Below, one piece after another: positions 1 to 23,997 of a DNA stretch of 64,000 bases. Source of the DNA: Gavia stellata (Eukaryota > Chordata > Aves > Gaviiformes > Gaviidae); the NCBI RefSeq assembly GCF_030936135.1, contig NW_026777121.1:1240001-1304000 (forward strand). The letters are read 5' to 3'. Made by a program: the position numbers and the translations under genes. Each line of letters starts with the position of its first letter. The first letter of the stretch is position 1. The notes beneath the pieces were generated by a model that saw nothing but the letters and a program-made list of their open reading frames with translations, had not been told where the DNA came from and ran no database searches.

Positions 1-1064
1 TCTGCTCCCCTGAGCTAGCGCAGTGTACCTCAACATTATTCAGCGTACAAATATTACTTTCAGGGAGGCTTTATTGGGGCCCGTATGCGCTGCATTCCTT
101 GGCTGCCAGCAGATGGAAAGGAATTCTGAGAAATCGGGCAAAACTGGCCTGAATGATAGGCAGCTACATGCTCCTTTACACACAGGAGAGGAGTTTAAAA
201 AAAAAAAAAGGGGGGGGGGGGCGGTGTTCCTGCCCTTGAACCTACAGTGAGAACTTGTCCACCTACAAATGACAGACACCATCACTTTCTATTCTTTTTT
301 GACTTATACCTGAAAGAGTCAGTTACACCACTGTCTTGATGCAGACAGGGACATTTTTGTTGCAGAAAGAAAGTACGAAAGATATGTAAGGTACTTTTTC
401 TGGCATGAGACATTGCTACATGTTTAGAAGCACCAAATTTAGCAGTATACGCTGATTTTTTCCTGTGTGTAACACAGTTAATGCACCATGCCATTGGTGT
501 TCCTGGAGCCAACAATTCTCAAGGTTAAGTGAACCAAGAGCAGCTATAGCAAAGTCATGGAGTGGTAGTAACTAAAGCATAAACAAATAGAATTCATCTC
601 CCCATTTTCCTTTCCTTGCTGAGGCAAAAGCTGCCTGGATATTACTCTACAGCTGAGCAAAGATCAACAGAATGCTTTGCCTTTGTTACGTTCAGGAGCT
701 TCTTTACCCACTTTTTTCTTTCTAAAACTTGACAGGGAGAAAGTGGCACAGCTAACAGAAAAAAACGGGTTGCTCTCAATTCTGAAGGGCGCTGAATGTT
801 GCTGACAAACGACCAGCCAAATTCTCCTAAATTGCAGGAATAGAAGAAGGAATCCAGTTTCTTCTATCTTGGAATCAGGACTCTCCTAAGAGGAATCTTA
901 GGATTCCCCATTTTTTTCCTGCATGCCTTCCCACTTACTTTTCCACCCAGAACTGCATGTTAGTTATCTGAGAAGAAGGTTGTCATGGAAAAATTGGGCC
1001 CTCACTTCCCTGGCTGTTTCCCTTCCCTAAGGACAGTGGTTGAGATGCTCTAAAACAACTAAGG
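1..1064. other. Non-coding stretch with an A13/G12 purine run
   Basis: I see no convincing exon, RNA gene or element here. The only distinct feature is a pure purine run at about 197-221, thirteen A followed by twelve G. It resembles a retroviral polypurine tract in composition, but no LTR-like sequence follows it, so I treat it as simple sequence. Confidence 0.5.
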
Positions 1065-1831
1065 ATGTTCTCTTCTACTAACCATGAGCTAAAACTGAGG
1101 TTTGTATTTTATTTTCCTAGTAGTTTTTGTATTTTCCAACTCCTGCAAAAACCTGGAATGACTTCAAACGGTGTCTCCGAGCCTACCACCCCTCTTCAGC
1201 AGGAAGTACGGTATGCCGGCAACTTGGAAAGCATGTATTCTAAAGCTCTTCTTTGGACATTCAAGGAACTGGAGCATGTATATTGCCCGTCTATAGAAGG
1301 CCAGTACTGGAACTGGTATTGCCAGCTGCTGTCTCTTCAAGAGCAGTTTTCCCAGGTGGGTACAGAGAAGCTTTCTTCCTGCGGTCGAGAGATGGTAGGG
1401 AATCATCTGCTTCCCTTGCTACCTGCTGCACTACCAGCAGTCTGTGTGCAGCTTGATGTATTACGAATATGCTACAAAGCAATTCAGATTTGTGAGCTTC
1501 AAAAGCACTTAAAGGGTGTCTTCCATGTTGTGGCCACATCCTAGGACTGAACAGGACTGTGCTGGCACAAGGGCTGCTTGATATTATGAATTCTTGGCAG
1601 CGGGACAAAGTAAGGACTCCGCCGGATCATGCTGAAACTGATCAGCACGGCCTGTTTATGTCACTAGGTATGGGACTCACAGGTTATTCCTGCCTGGGAG
1701 CTGCTCTTGGAGCTCACTGCCTCCCCTTCACGAGTGGTGTTTTGTCAGTCTCGGCCATCAGGAGATTTTTGGATACGTCTAGCAGGCTATCTGTGCTTTG
1801 CTTTCTTCAGTCAACCATAAAACAGCACTGA
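1065..1831 (+). pseudogene. Frameshifted coding remnant of an unrecognised gene
   Basis: A plus-strand reading frame runs from 1065 to 1544 (159 codons). Its middle, from about 1155, looks like real protein: LQKPGMTSNG, then YSKALLWTFKELEH, then EGQYWNWYCQLLSLQEQF, then a leucine-rich stretch GNHLLPLLPAALPAV. After the stop at about 1542 the adjacent frame continues with similar character (GLLDIMNSWQRDK) to about 1660. A single frameshift therefore appears to break one coding segment. There is a usable donor-like GT after FSQ at about 1354, so the first part could instead be one exon. I do not recognise the family. It may be a partial duplicate of a host gene or a decayed retrocopy; no poly-A tail or target duplication was found. 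Confidence 0.4.
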
Positions 1832-2732
1832 TGTCAGCCCAGTTTTGTTTAACCAGAGCGGTAACACTTGGCTAGTCGAGATAACTGGGGGGTAGTGCAG
1901 TGCCGTGCTCCCAGAACAGAGAAGTTTAAGTCAAGGACTGCATATGAAATACCTAGAAAACTGAAAAGGAGAAGGAAGGGACTCGCTAACCTTATCAGGA
2001 AGCAGTTATAATACTGATTGTCGTTACTGACATACCAAGGACTACTTACCCCGTACTATGAAGGAGGCTGTCTAGAGCAGATCAATGCAGCTACTGATGT
2101 TAAGATGTTTTCCTCCATTTTCTTCTGGGCTAAAAATGCTGCAAAAATAATGAATTACACATCACTCAGTCCCACTGAGAGTACCTCTGGAAAGTACTTG
2201 TGTGCTTAAACAAAGACCAATCACAAAGGCAAATGTATCTTAAGCTGTAAGGATGACTCTATCATGAGGCCAGGGTGATATTAATAGTGCTCAGTCCTGC
2301 CTAGAATGATTTGTTCTTAAAGATTGATTTAAATTAAGTGCTTGTTACTTTCTGTCCCAGTTTTTCCTCTTCAAATCTCTGTTACTTTGTTCTCATTGTT
2401 ATCCCTTTTTTGCCTGTGAACATTGTCAGGTCAGTGTGACATAAAGTGAGACCCAGTTTTGAAGAAAAAGGAGAGGGAGGGGAAGCAATATCACAGGTAG
2501 AAGTTGCCAAGTTTTACCTGCTGGCACACCGATAGGCCTAGCATGGAATACGCTCAGGGCGTTCATTCACTTTTCCTCCAGTTCGAGGGAGACCATCATC
2601 TGCTATCTGGAGAATAGAATCATGATTCCAAAGGCTCCTTCTAAAGAGAGAAACTTCATGTTTGAAACACAATTACAAGAAATGGTGATTTTTACACCCC
2701 AAAGCAGGCTACCCCAAAATAAAATAACTATG
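1832..2732. other. Intergenic stretch, nothing recognised
   Basis: AT-rich unique-looking sequence between the coding remnant and the first provirus. A short frame at 2018-2209 has no recognisable protein character. No RNA gene or repeat was identified by eye. Confidence 0.5.
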
Positions 2733-2737
2733 TTAAA

Positions 2738-3555
2738 TGTGAAATGTGTTCATCTGATTCGTGTCAATATGGAACAATGCTAGGGCCGCATGATGAAATG
2801 TGACTTTCTGTCCTACATACCCTTGTTAACCATAAGCCTAAGAAACACAGAGTGGTTAATGTATATAGTTCTTGTATCTTGCAAGGGTTGCCTGACAAAT
2901 ATTCCAAAACTGGTTTTGTTGCTAACCGCATAGTATTAAGCAAAAGAAGTCTATAGGGTGTGTGGAATTTGGATAATGAGGTGGGATTCCTGTGCTCAAA
3001 GAGCTGTTAAGACTGCCCTTGCTATCTCTTGTGCGACCCGGGGGAGTGGAGACTCACCCAGCTAACACAGGATGCAGATAAGGAGGGGGTCCTGTGGAGG
3101 CAGGACAGCCCTGCTTATGGTCAGCAAAGACAGTAAGATAACAGGAATGTGAGAGGTCCTTTGTTTCTTTGAAAAGGTTTCGTGTCCGATAACTGACCTT
3201 TGCCTCATTACCGGTGAAATGCATATTACAACTCACACCCCTGCATATGCTAATGAAGATTATAGAGGTCATGCTAAACATATATGACTATAGCACTCGT
3301 CTCTCCACCCAAATCATGCTACACGTCACATATGGGGGGGGGGGGGGGGGGGAACCTAATTCATTTACAAAGACCAACCTTTCCTATGAATATGTAGCAG
3401 CAGAAGAAATACAAACCGAAAACAAGAACTGTACGGTGTGCGTCTTGGTGGAGCAGAGACTCCTGGCGCACCCAGCACTGTTTGCTTGCCTCTATTCGTT
3501 TAATAAATTCTAAACTTTAATTGCAATCCTATTTGGGATTGAGTCATTTATCACA
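2738..3555 (+). repeat. 5' LTR of provirus A
   Basis: The 818-bp LTR begins TGTGAAATG and ends ATCACA. A run of 19 G lies at 3334-3352. A polyadenylation signal (AATAAA) lies at about 3502 within TTTAATAAATTC. The segment 2961-3333 is nearly the same as the start of the LTRs of provirus B (48570-48940 and 53081-53452), while the sequence after the G run is unrelated to those LTRs. The LTR is therefore a mosaic. Confidence 0.92.
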
Positions 3556-3557
3556 AC

Positions 3558-3575
3558 TGGGGGCTCGTCCGGGAT
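3558..3575 (+). other. Primer binding site, tRNA-Pro type
   Basis: TGGGGGCTCGTCCGGGAT lies two bases after the LTR end. This is the classical 18-base complement of the 3' end of tRNA-Pro used by many gammaretroviruses. It fixes the 5' LTR boundary and supports a gammaretrovirus-like class. Confidence 0.93.
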
Positions 3576-4048
3576 GGCTTTGGTTCCTGAATTCTGATTT
3601 GATCTAGGAGGGGCGCCCCACCATTTGGTGGCTCCTGTTCGAGTCGGGTCGGGACTAACGCCATCCTGAATCTAAATAAAGGCAAGCAAAGAATTTGATT
3701 TTCTATGAGCTCCCTTGCCGGCTGCAGCACTATATTTTGCCCGTAATTCTGCGCGCGAAGATCCGAACGAGGACGACGGAGTCGTAAGTATTTAAGGCGT
3801 ATACCGTTCGGTTGGGTGGGATTCGGTTGCCTGTGTGCGTAAGAGTGTGACTGAGATGGAACTTAGTTCCGAAGCGATTGTGGAGGTCTTCTGACCGCGG
3901 TTCCAATCTCCCGCGAGGGACTTGGCCGCTGAAGGACCGAAGCAATTCCTATAGGATTCGTGGGTGGGTGATAGGTCCTAAACCCCCTGCAAGACACTCT
4001 TACTAAGGTAACCAAGGGCTGTAGGAATTGCCATAGTAAAATTCCTAG
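3576..4048 (+). other. Untranslated leader of provirus A
   Basis: About 470 bases lie between the primer site and the gag start. This is the usual place for splice donor and packaging signals. No open reading frame of note. I did not identify a specific splice donor. Confidence 0.6.
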
Positions 4049-4448
4049 ATGGGTCAAACAAAATCGAAGACCAGGGACCAGAAGAAAGGGAGCAAATTAC
4101 CAGACATAGCACCAGAAAGTCCATTAGGAATAATGATTAGAAATTGGAACGATAGGGGCCCCAGAAAAGAAAAAAAGTAAATTAAAAATGATTCAGTATT
4201 GTATGGTAGAATGACCAAAGGAGCCTTTAAGACCACATGTCTTTTGGCCTGTTTTTGGATCCTTTGAAGACTGGATTTGCCAGGCCTTAAATATACATGT
4301 TAATGCAAAGGAACTTTTTAGCCAGGAGGAAAGTGATTATGCAGGATTATGGATCAGGACTTCACGTCCTTTTCCAGCCTCAATACTTACACTAAAAGCA
4401 GATGAGAAGTTTGAAGAAGATAAAGAAAAACAGCTTACAGACCTTTTG
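4049..4448 (+). pseudogene. gag remnant (matrix start) of provirus A
   Basis: The frame opens with MGQTKSK, the N-terminal myristoylation-type signal typical of gammaretroviral Gag. It stops after about 43 codons, at roughly 4178. The next frame carries on with matrix-like protein (FGSFEDWICQALN, then a lysine/glutamate-rich stretch) to about 4440, so a frameshift separates two parts of the same domain. At about 4448 the sequence passes directly into integrase, so capsid, nucleocapsid, protease and reverse transcriptase are missing. Non-functional. Confidence 0.75.
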
Positions 4449-5137
4449 AGAAAGTACAAGTTGATTTCACTGAATTGCCCAAGGTAGGGAGGATAAAATA
4501 CCTATTGGTAATAGTAGATCATTTAACACAATGGGTAGAAGCTTATCCTGTAGCACGAACTACGGCACAAACGGTGGTAAAAATTTTATTAGAACACTTG
4601 ATACCTAGATATGGGATAATCCAGTACATCGATTCTGATCAGAGCACACACTTTACTTCTAAAATAATAAAACTATTATGTCAATCATTAGGCATTCAGT
4701 GGGAATACCACACTCCGTGGCACCCACAAAGCTCGGGGAAAGTAGAAAGAATGAATCAAACAATAAAACAACAATTGGCTAAGTTAATGATCGAAACACA
4801 AATGCCCTGGACAAAATGTTTACCATTGGCACTTTCAAACATAAGAACTAAACCACACAGTGAGACTGGATTATCGCCATATGAAATGTTATATGGCATG
4901 CCTTATTCCCAAGGGATGCCTCTAGGAAACAATGTAGTTGAGGATCATAGTATCCAAAAATATATAATTACCATTGGAGAGAGATTAAAAGAACTAAGAG
5001 AAATTGGGATGATAGCTCAAACACCACCTCTAGGATTTGCAATTCATCAGTTAAAACCGGGAGATAAGGTTCTAATAAAAACATGGAAAGAGGAAAACCT
5101 ATCTCCCCTCTGGGAAGGACCTTTTCTTGTTTTATAA
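4449..5137 (+). pseudogene. pol remnant: integrase core and C-terminus of provirus A
   Basis: A continuous frame of about 220 codons is open from 4475 and readable from about 4449, where QVDFTELPK supplies the first catalytic aspartate region. The second aspartate is in YIDSDQST and the catalytic glutamate is in GKVERMNQT, matching the DDE layout of retroviral integrases. The later GDKVLIKTW and WEGPFLVL are typical of the gammaretroviral integrase C-terminal domain. The N-terminal zinc-binding region is lost in the deletion that joins gag to this point. The frame ends at about 5137 where env would overlap. It cannot be expressed as a normal Gag-Pol product. Confidence 0.88.
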
Positions 5138-6850
5138 ACTACAAAAACAGCTGTGAGAACTGCTGAGAAAGGATGGACACATGTGTCGTGAGTAAAAGGT
5201 CCAGTGAAGGAGTGGAAAGTAACATCTGAACCAGGAGAAACTAAACTAACCATCAGATGAACTTGAAGAGGCCTTCATCAAAGAATATAAGCTAAGTTGC
5301 TGTGGGAATTTTGTTGTGATTACTCCTATAAAATTAGTAAACAGAGAGACTCCTGAATAGATACCTATTAAAGGAAACGATTTATTAATAACTGGGATCA
5401 GTTAAATATTATCCCCTAGAAATAACAATAGACTATCCGCAGTATACATGGGATTTTTAGGACAAATTGGAAAAAAGGCAAACTTTAAACTCATTTGAGT
5501 ACTCAGAAAAGGACACCCCTTAAGATTAAGGAAGAGGGCAAGACCGGATAGGGAACCAGTGTTGCGGCTTGAAAGGTCTGCCAAGGGCTGCAACCCCTTC
5601 GGGCTGTGACCGCCGATCACTATGGCCCTTACCGGACCTCTTCTAGTTCTACTTGGGGTGAGTTCCTAAACCCAGACTACGGCAAACAACTGCAGTCAAT
5701 GTATAGTAACTACTAGAAAGGGACGGATAAGCTCCCAAACCTTGATGTATCATACGGTCTACGACTGTAAAGACCAGAAAATAGGAAACTGCATTCATAA
5801 CCAAACCCAGTATGCTCTATGCAGAAGGGGATGGTCCTGTGTATATTAGGATACTGCAGGCTGGGGATATGATAATCAATGTGGGAATTTACAAGCTTCA
5901 ATCACAAGGGTGCAAACAGACAGTAATTGTACAACCCATACCTATAATCTGGTAAATTTAACTCTCATAAATTTAGAAATTTGGAAACAGAAAAAAGTAA
6001 CCAAAATTGGACTTAAGATATACGGACCTGGAGAAGACCCGGGTGTAGTTATTAATATTGAAATCAAAGAAAGGACAAAAAGAATCAGTGCAACATAGAC
6101 TGTTATTCAACTCATTTTATCATGAAATAGAAACAGGAGTGAAATATGAAATTCCCACAGTTGCTAAAAATCTATTTGTGAATCTTGCTGAAAACATTGC
6201 TAAGTCATTGAATATAACTAATTGTTATGTTTGTGGTGAAACAAATCAAGATGAACGATGGCCATGGGAGGCTATGGAGAACAACATAAGCAATCCCCAA
6301 GTATGGAAAACAATAGGTAAGGGTAATAGGAAACAACAATGGGTACTCCAAACGAGTATAATTGGAAGGAGTTGTTGGCAAAATCTAAAAAACAAAGGAA
6401 GACAAGTAGGTAACCTAGAGTGTGAAGGAGGTTACCTATGAAATGAAACTCAGAAGCGCTGGGATAAATGGGGAAGCCCACTGGAAAAGAATAATCAATT
6501 TAAGAATTGGACCAATAGAACAAACATACCAAAGGGCTGGCCAACTCCTGAAGGACATTATTGGATTTGTGGCAAACTAGCCTATGCATATTTACCAGAG
6601 AATTGGGCAGGATCCTGTGTATCAGGAGCTATAAGACCCAGTTTTTTCCTGTTACCCATAAATCGGGGAGAGCGATTAGGAGTCCCAGTGTATGCTGAAG
6701 CTGATGAGCTAAGAAAAAAAGCGTCATAAACGGAACTTACAAATCGGACATTGAAGAGATAACGAATGGCCCCCTGAGAGAATCATTGCCTACTATGATC
6801 CAGCTACGTGGGCAGAAGACGGATGCTGGAGCTACAGGACCCCAATATAA
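5138..6850 (+). pseudogene. env surface-unit remnant of provirus A
   Basis: The region between integrase and the transmembrane subunit has the position and composition of an envelope surface unit. Several short frames contain cysteines and N-glycosylation-type Asn-X-Ser/Thr sites, for example 6058-6441 with NITNCYVCGETNQDERWPWE. Frames shift repeatedly and stops are common, so no continuous surface protein exists. No intact signal peptide was found. Confidence 0.6.
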
Positions 6851-7498
6851 ATGCTTAATAGAATAATTAGGTTACAAGCTGTATTAGAAATAGTTATAAA
6901 TAAAACCGAAGATGCACTTGGATTAATTGCAAAGCAAAATACCAAGATGAGAACTGCTTTGTATCAAAATCGCTTAGCTTTGGATTATTTGCTAGAACAA
7001 AGAGGAGGAGTCTGTGGAAAATTTAACCTTAGTAATTGTTGCTTAGAGATTGATGATGAAGGAAAAGCTGTAAATGAACTTGTAAAAGAAATGAAGAAAA
7101 TTGCACATGTTCCAGTTCAAACTTGGAATGGAATCAATCTATGAGAATTATGGAGAGACTTTACAGGCGGTGATTGGCTTACTAAAATTGGGAGAGTTGT
7201 ACTGGGGATATGTGGAGGATTGTTAATAATTCCATGTTTAATACCTTGTTTTACCAGACTAATACACTCGGTTATACAAGGAATGCAAATATCTGCGGTA
7301 CCTGTTGACCCAGAACCAGGGAAAGAAAAAACCCATTCCCTAATGATAATAAAAACAAAAGAAGATTCAAAATTGATACCAATTCGGCAAGTGTTGACTC
7401 GATTGGAAACGAAAACACGAATCAATACCATAAAAAAAAAAAAATGGGGGATTGTGAAATGTGTTCATCTGATTCGTGTCAATATGGAACAATGCTAG
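6851..7498 (+). pseudogene. env transmembrane-subunit remnant of provirus A
   Basis: The frame at 6851-7144 contains the motif [14 protein letters not shown], which matches the conserved immunosuppressive-type region of class I envelopes. It is followed by a cysteine cluster, [10 protein letters not shown], with seven residues between the first cysteine and the pair rather than the usual six. A TGA at about 7142 interrupts the frame. The same frame then resumes with WRDFTGGDWLTKIG and a hydrophobic membrane segment (GGLLIIPCLIPCF) and a charged tail to 7498, running into the LTR. The single stop would remove the membrane anchor. Confidence 0.8.
7432..7452 (+). other. Polypurine tract of provirus A
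   Basis: A run of 13 A, a T and five G lies directly before the 3' LTR start at 7453. This is the plus-strand primer site of reverse transcription and confirms the 3' LTR boundary. Confidence 0.8.
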
Positions 7499-8264
7499 GG
7501 CCGCATGATGAAATGTGACTTTCTGTCCTACATACCCTTGTTAACCATAAGCCTAAGAAACACAGAGTGGTTAATGTATATAGTTCTTGTATCTTGCAAG
7601 GGTTGCCTGACAAATATTCCAAAACTGGTTTTGTTGCTAACCGCATAGTATTAAGCAAAAGAAGTCTATAGGGCGTGTGGAATTTGGATAATGAGGTGGG
7701 ACTCCTGTGCTCAAAGAGCTGTTAAGACTGCCCTTGCTATCTCTTGTGCGACCCGGGGGAGTGGAGACTCACCCAGCTAACACAGGGTGCAGATAAAGAG
7801 GGGGTCCTGTGGAGGCAGGACAGCCCTGCTTATGGTCAGCAAAGACAGTAAAACAACAGGAATGTGAGAGGTCCTTTGTTTCTTTGAAAAGGTTTCGTGT
7901 CCGATAACTGACCTTTGCCTCATTACCTGTGAAATGCATATTACAACTCACACCCTGCATATGCTAATGAAGATTATAGAGGTCATGCTAAACATATATG
8001 ACTATAGCACTCGTCTCTCCACCCAAATCATGCTACACATCACATGGGGGGGGGGGGGGGGAACCTAATTCATTTACAAAGACCAACCTTTCCTATGAAT
8101 ATGTAGCAGCAGGAGAAATACAAACCGAAAACAAGAACTGTACGGTGTGCGTCTTGGTGGAGCAGAGACTCCTAGCGCACCCAGCGCTGTTTGATTGCCT
8201 CTATTTGTTTAATAAATTCTAAACTTTAATTGCAATCCTATTTGGGGTTGAGTCATTTATCACA
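7453..8264 (+). repeat. 3' LTR of provirus A
   Basis: The 812-bp LTR pairs with 2738-3555. Its G run is shorter (16 G at 8046-8061) and it lacks a TAT before the run. It ends CACA and is followed by the TTAAA target duplication. Confidence 0.92.
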
Positions 8265-8269
8265 TTAAA

Positions 8270-8690
8270 GATGCAGTATCAATAATCTTTTTAGGTTAAC
8301 TGTGTATATAAAAAAAAAGCAATAGCATTATGCTTGCCCTCTAGAACACGCTGATCAAGAAGGAAGCAGTACCTTTAACAATCTGTCTGCTCAGAGCCCT
8401 GGCTTTACCCATCCACAGCCAGACTCATGGCTTCCAAAACATTAATCAGAAAAGTTGCTACTAGCCCTATATTGGCGGGAAACAATGCCAGAAACTTTAG
8501 CCATCTAATATTAAATCCTTGGACCAACATCTTCCAGACTGACTGAACAGAAAAGCTGCTACCAGCATTGTATTTTGAGGAAATGAGCGATTAAAAAGAA
8601 AAGGGCTGTGGGCATGGCAGGCATCAATAGCTCGTCATTACGCGGAAACTTCCGAATCCAAGTGCTTTAACTGGCTTTTACTGCCGGACC
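8270..8690. other. Spacer between provirus A and the CpG-island promoter
   Basis: No gene or repeat recognised in this AT-rich stretch. It forms the upstream flank of the promoter that follows, so provirus A inserted within about 450 bp of a host promoter. Confidence 0.5.
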
Positions 8691-8699
8691 TAGTTTTCA

Positions 8700-9330
8700 C
8701 TCAAAACGGAGGTGAGTCTCCAAGGATGCGGAGAAACGAAGCGCGGAGGACGCGTGGCCTTGGCGCTCGGCAGATGCCCCGGCGCCGGTGATCTGCGCTG
8801 CAAACCCAGCCACGGCGCAGCGCCGGAGGACACCCCATGGCAGCGCCGGAGGACACCCCCTCTCCAGCTCCACGACTTCCCCTTCCCCCTCGCCACAGCT
8901 GACGCTCCCAGCACGGCGGCCCGGCGCCGCGGCCACGGGAGCAGCCGTGAGGGCTCCTACGGCCCTAGCGCCCGCCGCGCCCTCCCCCGCCCCGCTCCGG
9001 CCAGGCCTCAGCTCTGCTCTTCCCCCACGTACGGCACTCCACCGGCGAAAGGAGCGGGAGCGCCGGCCCGGCGGACAAACCCCTCGGCGGTCGCGCAGCG
9101 GGACGGGCAGGCCCGCGCTGCCGCGCCGCTGCCGCTGCCCACCCCGCCGGGCGGCGCAGCCGCGCTCTCTCTCGCGAGGCTGCGTCCCAGAGCGCGTGCA
9201 CCGGTTTGGCCGCTGCCGACCGCCGTCGCGGCGCTGCTGCGCGCGCGCGGGGGCTTGAGGCGGGGCGCGGCGGCCGCGATGGCGGAGCCCTGCTGAGGGC
9301 GTGCGGGGCCCGGCGGGGTGAGAGCCGGGG
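8700..9330 (+). promoter_or_regulatory. CpG island and first non-coding exon of the unnamed host gene
   Basis: This stretch is very GC-rich with many CpG pairs, in sharp contrast to its AT-rich neighbours, as expected of a vertebrate housekeeping-type promoter. A donor-like GGGGTGAGAG is at 9318, so a first exon probably ends at 9317; its start is not visible. The exon contains a six-codon upstream frame at 9279-9296 (MAEPC, then stop). Long frames on both strands here are composition artefacts. Direction is inferred from the spliced exons downstream. Confidence 0.7.
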
Positions 9331-9343
9331 CTCGCCGTGGAGG

Positions 9344-9530
9344 CCCCCTCCCCCCTTCTCCCCCCCTCCCCTTCTCCCCTTCTCCCCCTCTCCCTCCCCA
9401 TCCCCCTCTCCACCCTCCCCCCTCTCCCTCCCCCTCCCCCCTCTCGCTCCCCCTCCCCCTTCTCCCTCCCCCCTCTCCCCTCTCGCTCCCCCTCCCCCCT
9501 CTTCCTCCCCCTTCCCCTCCCCCCTCCACC
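9344..9530 (+). repeat. Near-pure homopyrimidine tract (CCCCTCTCC type)
   Basis: About 185 bases are almost entirely C and T, in imperfect repeats of CCCTCTCCCTCCCC-like units, with only a few G or A interruptions. It sits at the start of the first intron of the host gene. The opposite strand is G/A-rich with many runs of four or more G, so G-quadruplex or triplex structures are possible. The glycine/arginine- or proline/serine-rich frames it produces are not genes. Confidence 0.9.
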
Positions 9531-9596
9531 TCGTGGGTCTCTGTCCACCAGTTCTGCTCGTTCCTGCCATGTCTTTTTGTTCTTTTTTTTCCCCAG

Positions 9597-9634
9597 GATT
9601 ATTCTCCAAGAGGATTTAGACCTTGCTTCAAAAG
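9597..9634 (+). other. Exon 2 (5' untranslated) of the unnamed host gene
   Basis: A 38-base exon is inferred from a strong acceptor (a T-rich run then CCCCAG at 9596) and a donor (GTATGA at 9635). In the reading frame of the downstream start codon it contains a TAG stop, which supports translation starting only in exon 3. Confidence 0.6.
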
Positions 9635-11311
9635 GTATGACTTTTCTTTTGGCTGTATTCGTTCTTTTGGGGGCCACGGAAATAAACTAAGCTTCTTTGT
9701 TTTGCAGCTGCTCCATTATAGCAGGTATTTTTCTGGAAGAGAGAAAAAACAACAAATCAAAACTTTTTCCTTCCCTGTATTGAGTTGATAACTTTACCTA
9801 TTTGTACACACTGTTCGTGGTATAAAGTATATAATCATATTTTGATTTAAAAAGTCTGAATATTTACAACAGTATAAAGTAGTGTAAGAGATGTTGCCCC
9901 CCCCCACCCCCCCCAATATTCTTTATTGCTAGACTTTCCACAGCTTTTTATTTTGGTTCATCCTTTGTGGCCTTTTTAGAGATCCTGGGATTTTTGATCT
10001 AGAAGAATGCTAAACGCTTCTATGTCTTTGTCAGATGCATCCTCTTTGTGACATCATCATATTCCTTTTTAAGTTAAATGTTATAAAAGTTATATGAAGT
10101 TTGATTTTGAAGTGTACTTTGCAAGATTGACTGAAGGACTCACACTGGGGAAAGTGCATAGGTGTTTAACTTCTTATGTCCTTGAGTAATTCAGTTTGTA
10201 CAAAATACTTTGAGGTGTTGCCAGTAGCCTGAGCTTTCTGTTCCTGAAATCTGGTTTTAAAGAAATTAAAGCCTTGTTTCTTTTGTTCTTCACTGCCAGT
10301 TAGGAAAGTGTTGTGTTTTCCCTGTAAACTCTGTGAAATGCCCCTGTGTGATTTCCTTAGTAAACTGTTGAGACATGTACAAAACCAAGTGTCCAATGCT
10401 AAATCAGACATTATTCTGATGAAGAATTACACACAGCACAGTGTGAGGCGTGTAATTAATGCATAGCTTTTTTTTTTTTACAGGCTCCTTTAGTAAATAA
10501 CTTTTTTTTCCTTTCCTGAAAACTGATCTGGATCTTGAGATCTGCTGGGAGCTATAGATGCATGTATATTTACTTTCTTGTGGAAAATATAAATAGATTT
10601 TAATGATTTTTCTCGTGTATTATATGAGCCAGATGATAATTAGCTATTTGATGTTAGCTAGGTGTAGTTGTTTAACACCTTGTACCTGAGGACAGGAATT
10701 TTTATTTTGCTGTCCTAATGAATGAAGTAATTCAAATGAAAGTCCTGTGGGATCAGGAATTCTAGGAATAGTTTGGTTTCTTTTCAAAAGGACTATGAAG
10801 ACATTGAAATACTGTGCACCTGTTTTCAGCACACAAATAAAAGAGCCAGAAGAACCTCTGAAGGAGGCGCTTGAATGCTGTGTCTTTCATTCTTCTGTGA
10901 TGTGAGTGGAAGCGTATCTGTCGCATAACATGAACTCATTATTCCACTGTGCTGCCTGACATGGTTAAGAATACTCGTATCTTGGATATGTCACGTCAGA
11001 GGAGCTGCAGGGTTTTTGAATTAGAAGGTGGCAAGGTACAGATTATTAAAAAAAACCCAAACAACCCTCTCTATGGTTTGTGGCTTTCTCCCTGCCTGTG
11101 TTTGAGATCTCGGGGGAAGAGGGCCTCAGGAAATATCTCTGGATAGTTGATTGTTTTTATGTGCTCACCTTCCCTCATCTATATGATCTATCGCAGGTAT
11201 ATGTAGAAATACATCTGACTTTTCTTTATGAGAACATATGCAGTAGATACTAGGCCTTGGCTTTGTATTCAAATGCTTGCTAATATCAGTCTTCTCTAAT
11301 GCTTCTTGAAG
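9635..11311 (+). other. Intron 2 of the unnamed host gene
   Basis: AT-rich intronic sequence with a few simple repeats, such as a C-rich run near 9897-9914 and a T run near 10470. No gene, RNA or transposon recognised. Confidence 0.5.

Positions 11312-23997
<12,686 letters not shown>

Larger units (their letters stand above)
2738..8264 (+). mobile_element. Class I ERV provirus A, two LTRs with perfect TTAAA target duplication
   Basis: This is a plus-strand provirus of about 5.5 kb. Both LTRs start TGTGAAATG and end TTTATCACA. The five bases before the 5' LTR (2733-2737) and after the 3' LTR (8265-8269) are both TTAAA, so the insertion is intact at its ends. A tRNA-Pro primer site follows the 5' LTR and an A-rich/G5 polypurine tract precedes the 3' LTR. 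Inside are a short gag start, an integrase segment and a decayed env. Matrix-to-integrase continuity shows that most of gag plus protease and reverse transcriptase are deleted. I noticed roughly 15 differences between the two LTRs by eye, which suggests a fairly young insertion. It cannot make a complete set of viral proteins. Confidence 0.93.

Noticed and set aside
8697-9788. Long open frames on both strands (up to 326 codons) across the CpG island and C/T tract
   Set aside because: They read as Gly/Arg/Glu- or Pro/Ser-rich strings in several frames at once, which follows from composition. The spliced gene structure explains the region better.
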